Assembly: GCF_016097555.1 (NCBI RefSeq)
Contig: NC_054701.1
Coordinates: 34,506,413-34,570,412 of the forward strand
DNA from: Gigantopelta aegis
Taxonomy: Eukaryota > Mollusca > Gastropoda > Neomphalida > Peltospiridae
Direction: 5' to 3'
DNA: 64,000 nucleotides
In this document: one piece after another, positions 25,341 through 64,000 of the stretch
Position numbering within the stretch: the stretch's first letter is position 1
How the letters are laid out: the number at the start of each line of letters is the position of its first letter
Position numbers and translations under genes: made by a program
Notes under the pieces: model-generated
What the model was told of the DNA's origin: nothing
The model's input: the letters and a program-made list of their open reading frames with translations, nothing else
Database searches by the model: none

Positions 25341-25704
25341 CTGCCACTCATAGGCACTTGACACGTTATATACACTGTATTCGCATTTACTTTCTCACTA
25401 CACAGGCCGGAGAACTGATCTGAAGTTAAAAGGGATGGGGTACATAACAAGCCAAATTTTTATTCTATTTATATAGAAACTATCAGGACAAAAAACAAAA
25501 CAAAACAACAACACCCATACACTTGTGACCTTCATTTGGTGAGGTCGTGCCGCTCTCTCCCTTCCTATGGGCTTGATGCATTTTAGTTGATCAACATGCG
25601 CCACCGCCACCCTTCAACCCCAATAATGTAACTTTACACAGTATCGGGGAATTACAGAACTTATATCACAAGTAAGTACAAGTTAAATGAAACAACAATA
25701 ATAT

Positions 25705-25975
25705 ACTAACGTTGTGTTTAACGACGCCACTAGTTTGCACGTTGATTTTATTAATTATGGTCCATTATATTGGGTGTCAAACAGTTGAAACGCAATCTTA
25801 GAGGAAACTCGCTTTCAGCAGACAGGTCAGCACATACCACGGTCTTTGATATACGAATCATGAGGCATTGGTTGGGACGGGAGGGGGAACAATGAGTCCA
25901 CTGAGACGATTCAGTCGTAGGGCCTACGACGAGATCGCGCCACTTCTTGAGTTACGTCATGTGGACGCGTAGAGT
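25705..25975 (-). repeat. SINE, diverged, minus strand
   Basis: 'gtttaacgacgccactagtt', 'cacataccacggtctttgat' and a head with 'acgattcagtcgtagg'. The head differs from families A and B. Confidence 0.65.
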
Positions 25976-26254
25976 GCCTTAATGAAACGGACAAGAAGGA
26001 TCCAAACGTCAAATCACTTAAATAGCCCCAAACTTGTGTTTCGGCGAACAGTTCCAAATTATGAGCCAAAATCACCTCACGAAATTGCGCAAACTACATG
26101 TATTTTCATCTTTGGACTCGATCCTAAGTGACATTTTCAAAATCCAAAAGCACCACAAACACCCCCACCCGCTACGAACCCTGGTCGGGCTGCTTGTGCT
26201 CGCTTACACATGCCAATCGTGGGTGGTCCCCTCCCCACTCCTAACCCCTTTTTA

Positions 26255-27240
26255 GTGCAACGGATTGGTAAAAATTATAGAAGAATTGTCCTTTTGATGA
26301 TAAAAGCATGAAACTTGGCATGAAATAAGAGCATACCAAAATAGTTATTTTTAGATATAGGGGCTTTGCAGATTTAAAAAATGGCCGCCATGGTCATGTA
26401 GAGAACTCATTAGATGTGGTTGTAGAAAAGGATGTGGGAGGCATTGTAAGTATTTCAAGGTTTAGTGGACACATTGAGTCCCTGAATGACTGCACAAGTA
26501 AGAATGGGGAGAATAAAAATAATGTCGATTAGCTTAGGCTATATTCTGGAACTGTCCCAGAAATTTGTATAAAACATCACCCCTACATAATGTAAAATGG
26601 GTAGATCTATAAATCAGTGTAATTAGTTCTGAAACGAATACAAAATATGGTAAATTCAGACACCAGCATTGGATCTTGTGGTAGCCATAGTGGACAATTT
26701 GAAAAATGGCCGCCATGGCTCCCAGAGGACAAATCTGCAATGTCCTTATATCTTTTCTTTTTTTCCCCAGGGTACGTCCTAGCACCGTGAAAAGTTGCAT
26801 GCATTTGTCATCAAAGGCACAGTTTTGTCACATATCCGCTGGATTATGTCTGGCCTAGAGGAAGCAAATAAATAAATTGACCAATCAGCTTTTAAAATGC
26901 ACCCCATTTTGGAATAAAATAATTTATGAGTTTGAAAACAGGTAAGTAAGAAATTGGATCGTTGATAGGAATTGCACCTACATTTATAATGCGTTGAATG
27001 AGATCTCACTTCCATAAGTTATTTGTACATACCAAGTATGAATACATGGTCGGGTGGAGTGACTTCCTAGCAGCCGTGAAATGGCAAATTGGGGGGGGGG
27101 GGGTGCTTCCAAATCTGTAAGATCATCTAGTTCAGATATTCTCGCTGCACAAAACAAGGACTGGCTATCATCACTACATGTGTGATTCACTGGGGAAATT
27201 ATCTTCTTTTATTCTTTTTTAATTTATGTTAATATGGTGG
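26255..27240. repeat. Old interspersed repeat with ATGGCCGCCAT motifs
   Basis: 'aaaatggccgccatgg' occurs at about 26378 and 26704 with otherwise A/T-rich sequence; 27000-27190 has an open minus frame without recognisable domain and a run of G. Probably transposon relics; the family is unresolved. Confidence 0.4.
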
Positions 27241-27454
27241 ACAGTGTGTTATGATTTACTTCACTGCTACCTAGACGGACGAGCCAGCGTAAGCCGACAC
27301 CTGCGCCAATCACAGACGTGTGCTACAACAGATTGCTCTGAATGTGCACTTTAAACCGTATGACCTGACCGTACCCAACCCAAACGTGCACTAGCACACA
27401 ACACCACTGGTGCTTTTATCAGAACGATTAAAAATAAACAACAGAAGAAAACGA
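27241..27454 (+). promoter_or_regulatory. CPNE: Probable copine promoter and 5' UTR
   Basis: Less A/T-rich than its surroundings, with a CCAAT box ('gcgccaatcacag', about 27304). No TATA box close to a clear start. The region ends at the copine ATG. Confidence 0.4.
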
Positions 27455-54466
<27,012 letters not shown>

Positions 54467-54472
<6 letters not shown>

Positions 54473-54759
54473 GACTTGTGGGATCACGTTAAGTCTTGTG
54501 GGGATCAGTTTAAATCTTGTGAGGATCAGTTTAAGTCTTGTGGGGATCAGTTTAAGTCTTGTGGAGATCAGGTTAAGTCTTGTGAGGATCAGTTTAAGTC
54601 TTGTTGGGATACGGTTAAGTCTTGTTGGGATCAGTTTAAGTCTTGTGGGGATCAGGTTAAGTCTTGTGGGGATCAGGTTAAGTCTTGTTGGGATCATGTT
54701 AAGACTTGTGGGGATCAGTTTAAGTCTTGTTGGGATCAGGTTAAGTCTTGTGGGGATCA
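54467..54759 (+). repeat. 21-bp minisatellite, 14 units, starting at the copine stop
   Basis: Units of the form 'gttaagtcttgtggggatca'. The first unit contains the copine TAA. Because 21 is a multiple of three, frames on both strands stay open with 7-residue repeats; these are artefacts. Confidence 0.95.
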
Positions 54760-55208
54760 AGAACACCATGGAGTATCATGGTCTTCCTTGGAGCAAGGTC
54801 CATTGCTCCAGTACCTGTCAATTTTGTCCACAGAGATACAGACTGGATCAAAGTTGCTATGTATGTTCGTGGATGTGTAGGACAAGGTCCAGATATTCCT
54901 TGTTAATTTTGTTTTCTTTCCTTTTTTCCTCTCTGAAATCCATATCATTTCTTCCCAGTCTAGCAAGTCTTTTATCTTGCAGCTGGTTTGCTGTTCCCCC
55001 ACAAACCAGTCCTTGTCTCTCCAACTACAGCAGGTGCTTGTGTCTTGTAGTGATATGTGGCATACATTCACTATTTCCGATTAGATTTTGCTGTGAGCTT
55101 AGTATGACCACATCAAAGTGTGTTCAGATGTTACTTCTGGTATTGTTAAGAGGTACCGGTAACCACTTACTCTACTAAGCCTTGTACATCATTTTAGTCC
55201 CATGGGCA

Positions 55209-55446
55209 TGTATGTCACCAAGAACATGTATACATCACCAAGAACATGAATAGATCACCAAGAACATGAACACATCACCAAGAACATGAATACATCACCA
55301 AGAATGTGAATAGATCACCAAGAACATTAATACATCACCAAGAACATGAATACATCACCAAGAACGTGAATAGATCACCAAGAACGTGAATACATCACCA
55401 AGAATGTGAATACATCATCAGGAACGTGAATGCATCATCAGGAACA
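55209..55446 (+). repeat. 20-bp minisatellite, about 12 units
   Basis: Units such as 'tgaatacatcaccaagaaca'. Downstream of copine, possibly within a 3' UTR. Confidence 0.92.
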
Positions 55447-56572
55447 TCATGGGTAATCATAGTCTCCTTAGGGACATGATGAATTTCTGCTTTGTCCATC
55501 ATTTTAATGCTGTTATCATTAAAGGTACTTACATGTAATGAATAACTAGTCTACCCAGGGACCATAAATATCTAACCATGCCTAGTCCATCTCTGTATGT
55601 TCATCATCGTTGTGTATACCAAGAACACTTATTAATAATCATGGTCAACATGGGGTGGCAGTCACTCGGTTTAGATCTTTGTTGATCAGTTTAGTTCAAG
55701 ATTATATTACAGAACAGAACAGAACAGAATTTATTTACACTCTGGCCGTTCAGCAACAGCATAGGAGGGCTACATAATATAAAGGAACATATATATATAT
55801 ATATATATACATGAAGAATTTGGGATTTACAATATAAATGTATATATGTACACACATTCACTTCACAATATACACATGACAAGATGGTGGTTGACAATAT
55901 ATGCAGTAAATAAGTTATTTTCCAGTATAAACAGTACAATCCTTAAATACTGTTAGTTTGGGTGCATTTTGAGCGTTTAAAGATATTAGTAATAACATTT
56001 ATTAATTTTGATAAATTCTTTAATACACTGATTCGTTTACTGTTCATGAGTTGTTTGAATTTGAAAGTATTTGGTCGTGTATAATAATATGGATGTAGAA
56101 ACTGGACCCTGAAATCATGAAAAATTTACAGACGAAAATATAATGGTATTCGTCACCAATGTCTATTTCATCACATAGGTTACATAGCCTGTCTTTCTTA
56201 GGTATGTTATTCCAGCGTCCAGTTTCAAGAGGCAAATAGTGATTAGATAATCTGAATTTCAAAATAATTGTCCACATCTTTTCAGGGATAATAGTAAAAT
56301 ATTTTTCTAGACTGAGGTGTTCTTTGTAATATCTGTATGTAGTGCCTTTCGATGAGAGTTCTATTTCGTTACTCCATGTTTGTAAATATTGGTCATATTG
56401 TCTATTTTTTATTTGTTGAGAGAGGACCTTAACTGATACAAAAGATTGGGAAAGCCAGACATCGCTCATTCCTAAATTATTCAGGATATTTTTTACTGTA
56501 GTGATCCAGTTATAATTGGTATTATTGCTAAGATGGTCTAATAACATTGCTCTATATAATAAGAAAGATAGT

Positions 56573-57977
56573 TTAGATTGTTTCCCCGATACAATTCGTG
56601 CCCAATAACAGACCATTCGTCTGTATATATATAGTTAGCTCGATAGGCATTCTCCCCAGCTCTCCATATAACATAAATAGTGGTGTCGATTTTTTTACTG
56701 GTAAAATATGTCTGAAATTTTTTATTTGGACAGTGTTTAAGATATCAGTTTTCTCATGTCCCGAAATTTCGCACCCATGTAGTAAAACTGGAAGGATCAT
56801 CGAGTCAAACATTTTAAGTTTACAGTCGACTGACAGAAAATGTTCTTTGGCTTTTGCAAGTACAAAATACATTGCTTTGGTAGCTTGTTGTTTAAGTCTC
56901 ATCTTTGTAATTCGGAAGTTATTTTTATTAGTAAATGTAATTCCTAGATATTTATACTCTTTAATGTTTTCTAAAGCAGTGTTTCCTATCTTGAAAATAT
57001 GTCTGTAGTCTTTAGCTGTACCGTTAAAAATAATTACCTTCGTTTTAGTGATATTAATTTTAAGTTTCCATGTCTTGCAATATTCATAAAAAGTGTTTAA
57101 CGTATGCTGTAGGTCACATGCAGTTGTTGCTAAGAGGGCTGTATCATCAGCATATAGCAGACAGATAAGTTGAAGACCAACGTCAGTTGGGTTTTCGGGA
57201 TTATCTGGGATAGGGGAAAGCCCTTCACATCCATGATTGAATAAGTAGTCTTCTAAATCATTTAAATATAAAGAAAATAAAACAGGTGATAAATTTTCGC
57301 CTTGCCGGATACCGTTGTTGCATGGAAATAGCCCGGAGTGTTGGTTGTTTACATATATAAGTGATTTAAGGCCTTGGTACATCTGGTGTATGATTCTAAA
57401 GAATTTGCCATTTATATTATTATATACTAACTTTTGCCATAGATTAGTTCGTGAAACCATGTCGAAAGCTTTCTGAAAATCAACAAACGTGCAGTACAAC
57501 TTCTTTTTTCTTTTTTTTCAAGATATCTATCAAATTATGTAAGGTGAATATGTGGTCTGTTGTGGAGTAGCCTTTACGAAAAGCAGCCTGGACTTCACTC
57601 ATGATATTATTTTCTTCAATAAATATATTTAAACGGTTATTGAGTATAGATGTAAATAACTTAGAACAACAGCAAAGCAATGTGATCGGTCGGTAGTTTT
57701 CAGGCGATAGGCGGTTTCCTTTATTTTTAAAAATTGGTATGATGATACCATTGAGCCATTCCTCCGGCAAAACACCTTGCTCGATGAGTATGTTAAAAAG
57801 TTTAACGTAAACTGGCAAGAGAATTGTTGCGGTTGATTTAATGTACTCGTTAACGACTTTGTCAATACCAGCAGCTTTATCATTTTTAAGTTGTTTTATG
57901 CCTTTTAAAATTTCATCTCCACTGATTTGTCCATTAATAATACTGTCATTGTTTACTTCATTTAGTGCTTCGTCCAT
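56573..57977 (-). pseudogene. LINE reverse transcriptase, frameshifted
   Basis: Frame 57977-57480 has LKNDKAAGIDKVVNEYIK, GIIIPIFKNKGN, NYRPITLL and QAAFRKGYSTTDHIF. Frame 57499-56573 has FVDFQKAFDMVSR, GIRQGENLSPVLFSLYLNDL, the catalytic LLYADDTALL and YKYLGITF. The two overlap at an A-rich run (about 57490), where one frameshift separates them. The following part continues in another frame from 56616. Confidence 0.88.
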
Positions 57978-58117
57978 ATTAAATTCGGGTGTATTATCCT
58001 CATTCGGTTCGCCCTTGTTTAAATTACTGAAGAAATTGAAGAATTCATTTACTGGGGGAATGTTTATGTCCGATTTGCATGGTCCCTTTAATATTTTATA
58101 GAATCCCTTGGAATCGT

Positions 58118-60034
58118 CTAGTCATAATGTTCTCCTTTTCTTTCAGTTTTAAATCTGTGTTGTGAGTATGCGTTAGAAATACATTTCTTATAGGACTTAC
58201 TGGCATTAATTAACCTCTTTTTATTTTCTATTGTTTTGTGTTTTGAGTATAATGTTTTTGATTCATGATACTGCCTTCGCAAATATTGACATCTTACCCC
58301 AAACCAGGGTCTCTTATTAGCAGTGGACTTTTTATCACGGTTGTTAGCGCAAGCATGCACCTGACCAAATGTTGAGACTGCAGAGTCTAAAAATAGATTT
58401 TTCAGCGTGTCGGCTGCTTGGTTAACACGTGTTTGTATATCAACAGATTCATCGTCCAGTACTAAGAGGATTGTTTGAACTAAGTTATTATCGATATTAT
58501 TGATATATTCCTCTCGTTTACTTGGGATCCACTTACGAATGTTACTGGACGCGACTTCATCACTTATATTCTTCCTAATATAAACATGCGTACTTGAGTA
58601 AGTATTGCATTTATATGTAAGTGCTAATGCACAATGAATATCTGAGAAAAGTGGGTCAAAATCACAGATATCGAAATCAGTTACATTTTCAAAAACATGG
58701 TAGGTACCGATTGCGTAATCGATCAGGCTTGAGTCTTTGCTGGTTACTTTCCCTATGTTTTTATCATTTCCACATCTACCGTTTAGAATATATATATTAT
58801 GTACTTTACACAGCTGTACAAGTTTTGCCCCATGTCCATTAACCCTTCCCTTGTCCTGGCTTGCCCTATCTCTAGGAATATCGATATTATCCAGCTTTGA
58901 TATATCATTTAGGAAATTTTCCATATCAATATTATCAATAAAGATATCATCATCAAGAGTAATATAATCAGGATAACATTTGGTTCTGGCATTGAAATCA
59001 CCCAATAACAGCAAAGGTTTTCCTGATTCTACATTTTGAGAGATTTCATTTTCTATAATGTCAAAAGTGTCTTCTTTAAAATATGGTGATCCAGTAGGTG
59101 GGATATATACAACACCTACTGTTAAGAAATTACCATCACCTTTCTGAGTTTGTATGTCTGTGATACTAAACCAAGATGTATATTGAGAGGATATTTGTTC
59201 GGTGACTTTGACAATATTAGATAATTCATTTTTTACACCAATAACAATGCCGCCGGATGACCTTATACCTTTTCTATTATTGAAATAAGTTGTGTATCCT
59301 GGAATAAGTTTTAGCATACTGTCAGAGTCATCAGTTTTACTTTCAGTGAAACATAAAATGTCATATTTTGAAATAAAGAATAAGAAGTCAGGTATAATTA
59401 GTTTACTTTTTAACCCACAGACATTCAAACTTAGAATTTTTAACTTGACACAATCAGTGTTAATATCAGGGTATTCTGTCCCATCAGTAACTTGTGTATT
59501 TTCAACAGAATGTTCTGTCTTCTTGTTCTGAATACTATCTTGGGGCTGATTTTCTGTGTGACGTAAATTTCTGCAGTGAGTATTACTATTAGTATGGGGT
59601 TGCTTTACAATGAAAGGTAAATTATTTTGGTAAGTGATACTACTAGATTGGTTAGATATGATAGTTTGCTCTGCATAACCAAGATTCTGGTGAGTAGCTG
59701 TATTTACAAGATTTTGTGAGTAACTCACAGTTGAAATGCTAATTGGATTGTTAACATGGAGGTCAGAAATCACAGTCTGTTCAGAATGGTGTAAGTTAGT
59801 GTAGGCATTAATGTCTATTAACTCATTATGTGAACTATCTTTACCTATATGGTTGTAAGGAGTATCAACATGTACTCTATTTTGTGAATAACTAGGGAAG
59901 TAAGCATCAGTATGTACAACATTTGGTAAATTATTTACAAATAGGTCAGTAGCAGAACTGTTAAAAATTAAATCATTATGTGGAATGGTATCTGTCTCTA
60001 TTTTGACAATCATAAGTAGTATTACTATCTGCAA
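58118..60034 (-). pseudogene. LINE APE endonuclease with Asn/His-rich N-terminal part
   Basis: The 638-aa frame has the endonuclease in its second half: KILSLNVCGLKSK, ILCFTESKTDD, TVGVVYIPPTGSPYF, LLLLGDFNART, SLIDYAIGTYHVF and FSDIHCALAL. It stops just before the reverse transcriptase linker, which continues in a different frame (KGFYKILKGPC). Confidence 0.88.
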
Positions 60035-61020
60035 TCATAGTTGCATGACTATTATGGTAGCTATAGGTAATATCAGCATCAGCATGTACACTATTTTGTG
60101 AATAATTACCAGGGTAAGTGTCAATATGTACAGAATTGTTTGACTTATTCACAAGGTCACTAGCATCACAGTTAATGGTTAATTTATTATGTGAGATCAT
60201 ATTTGTATCTCTATTACTATATTGTGAGTAATTATAAAGATGAGTATCAACATGTACAAGATTATGTGACATATTCACAAGAAGTTCATTATTAATACTG
60301 TTATTATTAATAATTAACTCTTGAGATAACATATCTGTATTTTGACACTTGTCATGGGCAATATCAGTATCAATATTCACTATATTTTGTGAATAATTAA
60401 AGCAAGCTTCATTACATAAAGTGTATTGTGGATTACCCTCAGGTACATTATTACATCTGTGATAGGTACATGTAGTTGGTTAAGTATCAGTTCTTATAAT
60501 AGGGTGTGAGTTACTAACATATATAGCGTTAGTGAGATTGTTTTGATAACTAGAATGGATAAGGTAGTTATCAGTATGTAAAGGGGTTTGAAATTTGCTC
60601 ACTGATAATGTATTAGCAGTGTTGTTACTTATTGGCTCATTGTGTGTAGGTATACCTGTACCTATATCAGTGTGATGATTGGGGTAAGTATCAGTATATA
60701 CATTTGGGGAGAGGTTAGTAACCAGTTCATTATCTACTGTTATATATTCATTAACATGGTCATGTACTTTGTCAACTCGGTTATATGTATGTACATAGGA
60801 ATAGTGATCACCATGTTCTGGCCAGTCTGCAAGAGTTTTATCATGACCAGGTTAAGTAAAGTAAGAGTCTGTGTCTCTGATGTTATGTGAATTATGTATG
60901 GGTAAGTCACTTGTAGGATTAATAATGGGAATATCACTATGTACCATGGTCTGTGTTTTAAGAACAATTTCCATCTCCATGTGAGCATCAGTTGGTGTAT
61001 GAACATTATCAAGAACTCTT
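59976..61020 (-). pseudogene. Repetitive 5' region of the LINE
   Basis: The minus strand repeats a degenerate theme such as NSVHIDTYPGNYSQNS and HNLVHVDTHLYNYSQ about every 30-45 residues, across more than one frame. It continues the N-terminal repeats of the 638-aa frame. No zinc knuckle or RRM of a normal LINE ORF1 is visible. Confidence 0.6.
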
Positions 61021-61284
61021 TGTGATAATCATGGTCTTGACGTGGGCAATATCCATAGTAAACTTTATTCAGAATTTAAATTGGCATAATCACGTGGACA
61101 TTATGATAATTATTGATACATTGTGATTAATTGCCGTCTTTACAGGAATAGTGATTCACCCAGGTTACCCATCAGTTTAGGATCTGTAGTCATGCAAATA
61201 TATGAGGGACATATTTCTTTTAAACCGTTGATAAAACCACATTAACACTGGTTAGGTATGTCAAACTTCATCTTCATCTTCATC

Positions 61285-61362
61285 TTTGTGTTTGAAATCC
61301 AATAGCCGATGATTGATAGATAATGTGCTCTAGTGGTGTCGTTAAACAAAACAAACATTAAC
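61285..61362 (+). repeat. SINE family B tail fragment
   Basis: 'aatccaatagccgatgattg' to 'gtgtcgttaaacaaaacaaa'. Confidence 0.8.
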
Positions 61363-61811
61363 ATATCTGTCTCTGAGAACTCTCTGCCAAAGTTAAAAAA
61401 AAAGGAGATAATTTTGTATTTCATACACTGGCATAGTCTGAATTTTATATTGTGGAGGGGCACTCGATTGTTTTTTAAGTATGTCATGAGGTGGCAGGCA
61501 AAATCAAAGGTTGTAGGGTAAGAGGTGCATTCCCTACCCACAATCCCCCCTCCCAGTGTCTTCCATCTGCTTTTAATAATAAAAGAAATAATATCATTTT
61601 TGCCTTTGTCCTGGCAAAATTGGGATTTAATACTAAATGTTTTCCTGTCTTTCACAATATTCTGATACAAGCAGAAAGTAAAGATATTGTTTTGTTTTAT
61701 TTAATTACATGACACTGTATCAAAAATTTACTTTTTTATGTGTTAATTACTTAAAAGGACATTATGCATGAATTCCCTATTGGTGACTTTAGTCTGGACA
61801 TGTTTATGACC
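61363..61811. other. Intergenic, nothing recognised
   Basis: Short frames on both strands without support. Confidence 0.4.
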
Positions 61812-62212
61812 TTTTGTGTTAGGACCAGCCTCGGTGGTGTCGTGGGTCTACAGGCTGGTAGGTACTGGGTTCGGATCCCAATTGAGGCATGGGATTTTTA
61901 ATCCAGATACCGACTCCAAACCCTGAGTGAGTGCTCCGCAAGGCTCAGTGGGTAGGTGTAAATCACTTGCACCGACCAGTGATCCATAACTGGTTCAACA
62001 AAGGCCATGGTTTGTGCTATCCTGCCTGTGGGAAGCGCAAATAAAAGATCCTTGCTGCCTGTCATAAAAAGAGTAGCCTATGTGGCGACAGCAGGTTTCC
62101 TCTAAAAAACAGTGTCAGAATGACCATATGTTTGACGTCCAGTAGCCGATGATAAGATAAAAAATCAGTGTGCTCTAGTGGCGTCGTTAAATAAAACAAA
62201 CTTTACTCTCTG
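61812..62212 (+). repeat. SINE with a long type C tRNA-like head
   Basis: Head 'cctcggtggtgtcgtgggtc' with B box 'gggttcggatccc', then 'ccgactccaaaccctgagtg', then the common core and a family B tail. Confidence 0.8.
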
Positions 62213-62339
62213 TTTTTTTTTGTGTTAGGAATTGATTGGAATTTCATCATTGGCTACAATTGGTTTATACCAATCAATCAACTTTATAATATACAGTCAG
62301 TTAGGATAAATAACAAATTGTGAAAGATTTAATTATTAG

Positions 62340-62893
62340 GACTACGGCATGCACCAAATGTTATGTGGGTAAAATCCAGTTTGAGCTACTACAAACATTA
62401 GTATGAAAAAGAAAAAAAACATTAGTGTTTTACCTAGAAATTTGGCAAGGCATGGTAGACAAAACACTTTGGTGGCAATTTTGACCATTTTCAGGGCACT
62501 TTTTTTGCATTCAAGACAAAAAAACTAATTGAAATAAACATAAATGTAATTAATGTTCTTGCTTTAATAAATGAATGGCAACATATATAACACAGATACT
62601 TTTATTAATTAATAATACATTTTTGTTAGTGTTTTATCAAGGCAATTCTAGAATTAATTATTGAAAAAGGTTTTTTTAATCTCAGTGCAGCATGGTGCTG
62701 ATTAAGGCAAGATGATGCTAGACTAGTGAGGCATGGTGCTGCACCATGCTAAAACAAGCTAGGGAAAACACTACACATTGAATACACAAACACTGAAACA
62801 AACAAGAAAATCTATTTAATATGTAATTTTAGTCGACAAAAAGATTGTATTGGTTGAAAATCTATTTCAGTGGCATCACTCAGGACAGTCTCT
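62340..62893. mobile_element. TTAA-family MITE, copy 3, interrupted
   Basis: Shares 'ctactacaaacatta' and 'acacattgaatacacaaaca' with 36330-36385, and ends 'caggacagtctct' before TTAA at 62894-62897. The left end is not recognised. Confidence 0.55.
62424..62772. mobile_element. MITE nested in the TTAA-family element
   Basis: Ends AGTGTTTTACCTAG and CTAGGGAAAACACT. It splits a phrase that is continuous in the copy at 36.3 kb. Confidence 0.65.
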
Positions 62894-62897
62894 TTAA

Positions 62898-63430
62898 TTA
62901 AGGAGTTGTATTTTGTGATAATTTTATTCATTTATATTTAACTGTGACTTTTAACACAAATTGTGTGTGTGTTATCCAATGCTGTTGTTTTTGTGCTCGG
63001 TTGGTTGTTAGCGAATTGTGTTTTATGAAACTGCTATTTAGTTAGTCATAAAGCCACCTCCCTATTTTTGGGTGTTAACCCTGTAGTACAATTCTTGCAA
63101 GATTTGCAAGTTCAGATACATTTTGGTACGTGTTAAAATACACAGCATACTGTACGTGTCTTTTTAAAACTAAAATAAAATTTTTAAAATGCTCAAATTG
63201 TTTTATATGTCAGAAAATACTCATTTTATTTCCGAAGTGCTTTTAATCCTTCATGCTGACATTTTTAAAAACTCTTATACATACAAAAATGTATGAATTA
63301 ATAGGTTAAACTTACATTTTTATAACCGGCTTGTAATATGTAAAATAGCAGCCTGTTGGGCTTTTTTGGTATTGTTATTGTAAGTGTTGTTTTCCATATG
63401 AATAGTTTTTGGAGTTGTGCAAAAGATGAA
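62898..63430. other. Intergenic, nothing recognised
   Basis: A/T-rich. Confidence 0.4.
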
Positions 63431-63802
63431 AAACAAAGATGCTTTAAAATAAATGGTTCTGTGGTTATCAGTAGTAGTATTTCCATATGTGTCTGTACTA
63501 TATCAAAAACTGAACACATAAAAAAACAAAGATGCTTTAAAATAAATGGTTCTGTGGTTATCAGTAGTAGTATTTCCATATGTGTCTGTACTATATCAAA
63601 AACTGAACACATAAAAAAACAAAGATGCTTTAAAATAAATGGTTCTGTGGTTATCAGTAGTAGTATTTCCATATGTGCCTGTACTATATCAAAAACTGAA
63701 CACATAAAAAAACAAAGATGCTTTAAAATAAATGGTTCTGTGGTTATCAGTAGTAGTATTTGCATATGTGTCTGTACTATATCAAAAACTGAACACATAA
63801 AA
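63431..63802. repeat. 93-bp tandem repeat, four units
   Basis: Units start 'aaacaaagatgctttaaaat' at 63431 and 63524 and repeat nearly identically to about 63802. The period is 31 codons, so both strands are open; the frames are artefacts. Confidence 0.93.
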
Positions 63803-64000
63803 AAAAAGCCCCAACTCCTCTAGGCAAGCCAAGACTATATTTAACTAGTACATTTATTTTGATGGTAGATAAAAAAAAATAGAAGTCTTGGCCTGCAGTG
63901 GTCAGTTTTAATTAACAGTTCAAGCAAATATTGTGTTGATGATAATCTGATTGCACTACATGGTGGTATACCTGCTTCTAAATATATTGTTGACATGGTG

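Larger units (their letters stand above)
55708..61020 (-). mobile_element. APE-type LINE, 5.3 kb, broken
   Basis: The 3' end at 55708-55728 is a short (TTCTG)n tail after AATAAA on the minus strand. Going upstream are a C-terminal region with LCNLCDEIDIGDEYHYIFVC (about 56150), reverse transcriptase, APE endonuclease, and a long repetitive N-terminal part. Reading frames change at about 56600, 57490 and 58110 and again near 60000, so it cannot make one protein. The Cys/His C-terminal motif and layout resemble Jockey/I-group elements; the clade is not certain. Confidence 0.85.

Noticed and set aside
54476-55178. Frames with FKSCGDQ and SLVGIRL repeats
   Set aside because: Both are shadows of the 21-bp minisatellite after the copine stop.
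61812-61890. Possible tRNA gene
   Set aside because: It leads straight into the common SINE core and tail.

Overview
This is a 64 kb window of animal nuclear DNA, most likely from a mollusc and probably a gastropod. It has long GT-AG introns, extracellular multidomain genes, dense tRNA-headed SINEs of the kind seen in molluscs (conserved core 'gcatataaaagatccc', tail 'gtgtcgttaaacaaaac'), many short DNA transposons, and one APE-type LINE. The organism call is inference; three spliced host genes and the repeats are read directly from the sequence.

Layout. 0-4 kb: SINE tail, T/G-rich sequence, and a 1.45 kb TG...CA element sitting inside a SINE. 4.1-14.9 kb (minus): a nine-exon gene for a type I membrane protein with signal peptide, one SRCR domain, one EGF domain, a full ZP module, a transmembrane segment and a short tail (489 aa as modelled). 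Its first intron holds a 1.2 kb, 26-bp minisatellite. 15-19.5 kb: a 500-bp (TAG)n tract and 2.6 kb of T/G-rich low-complexity sequence. 19.6-23.6 kb (plus): a three-exon gene for a signal peptide, one vWA domain with intact MIDAS, a Ser/Thr-rich stalk and a transmembrane segment (516 aa). The two genes are head to head, about 4.6 kb apart, and both encode single-pass surface proteins with adhesion-type modules. 24-27.4 kb: repeats only.

27.5-54.5 kb (plus): a complete 20-exon copine gene (610 aa; C2A, C2B, copine A domain, Pro/Gln-rich tail). All splice phases agree. Its introns carry nested transposons, SINEs and several minisatellites grown from SINE or MITE sequence. 54.5-55.5 kb: two minisatellites; the first begins at the copine stop codon. 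55.7-61.0 kb (minus): a broken LINE with endonuclease and reverse transcriptase and a long repetitive N-terminal region. 61-64 kb: SINEs, nested MITEs and a 93-bp tandem repeat.

The most unusual signal is at 43.3-43.98 kb. A SINE-like 3' tail fused to the splice acceptor of copine exon 10 has been amplified into 13 copies at exactly 52-bp spacing, giving thirteen near-identical 3' splice sites of which only the last keeps the reading frame. Duplicated acceptors also precede the last exon of copine (53.7 kb, frame-breaking) and the last exon of the ZP gene (4.4 kb), where the extra acceptor would add exactly 153 nt in frame.
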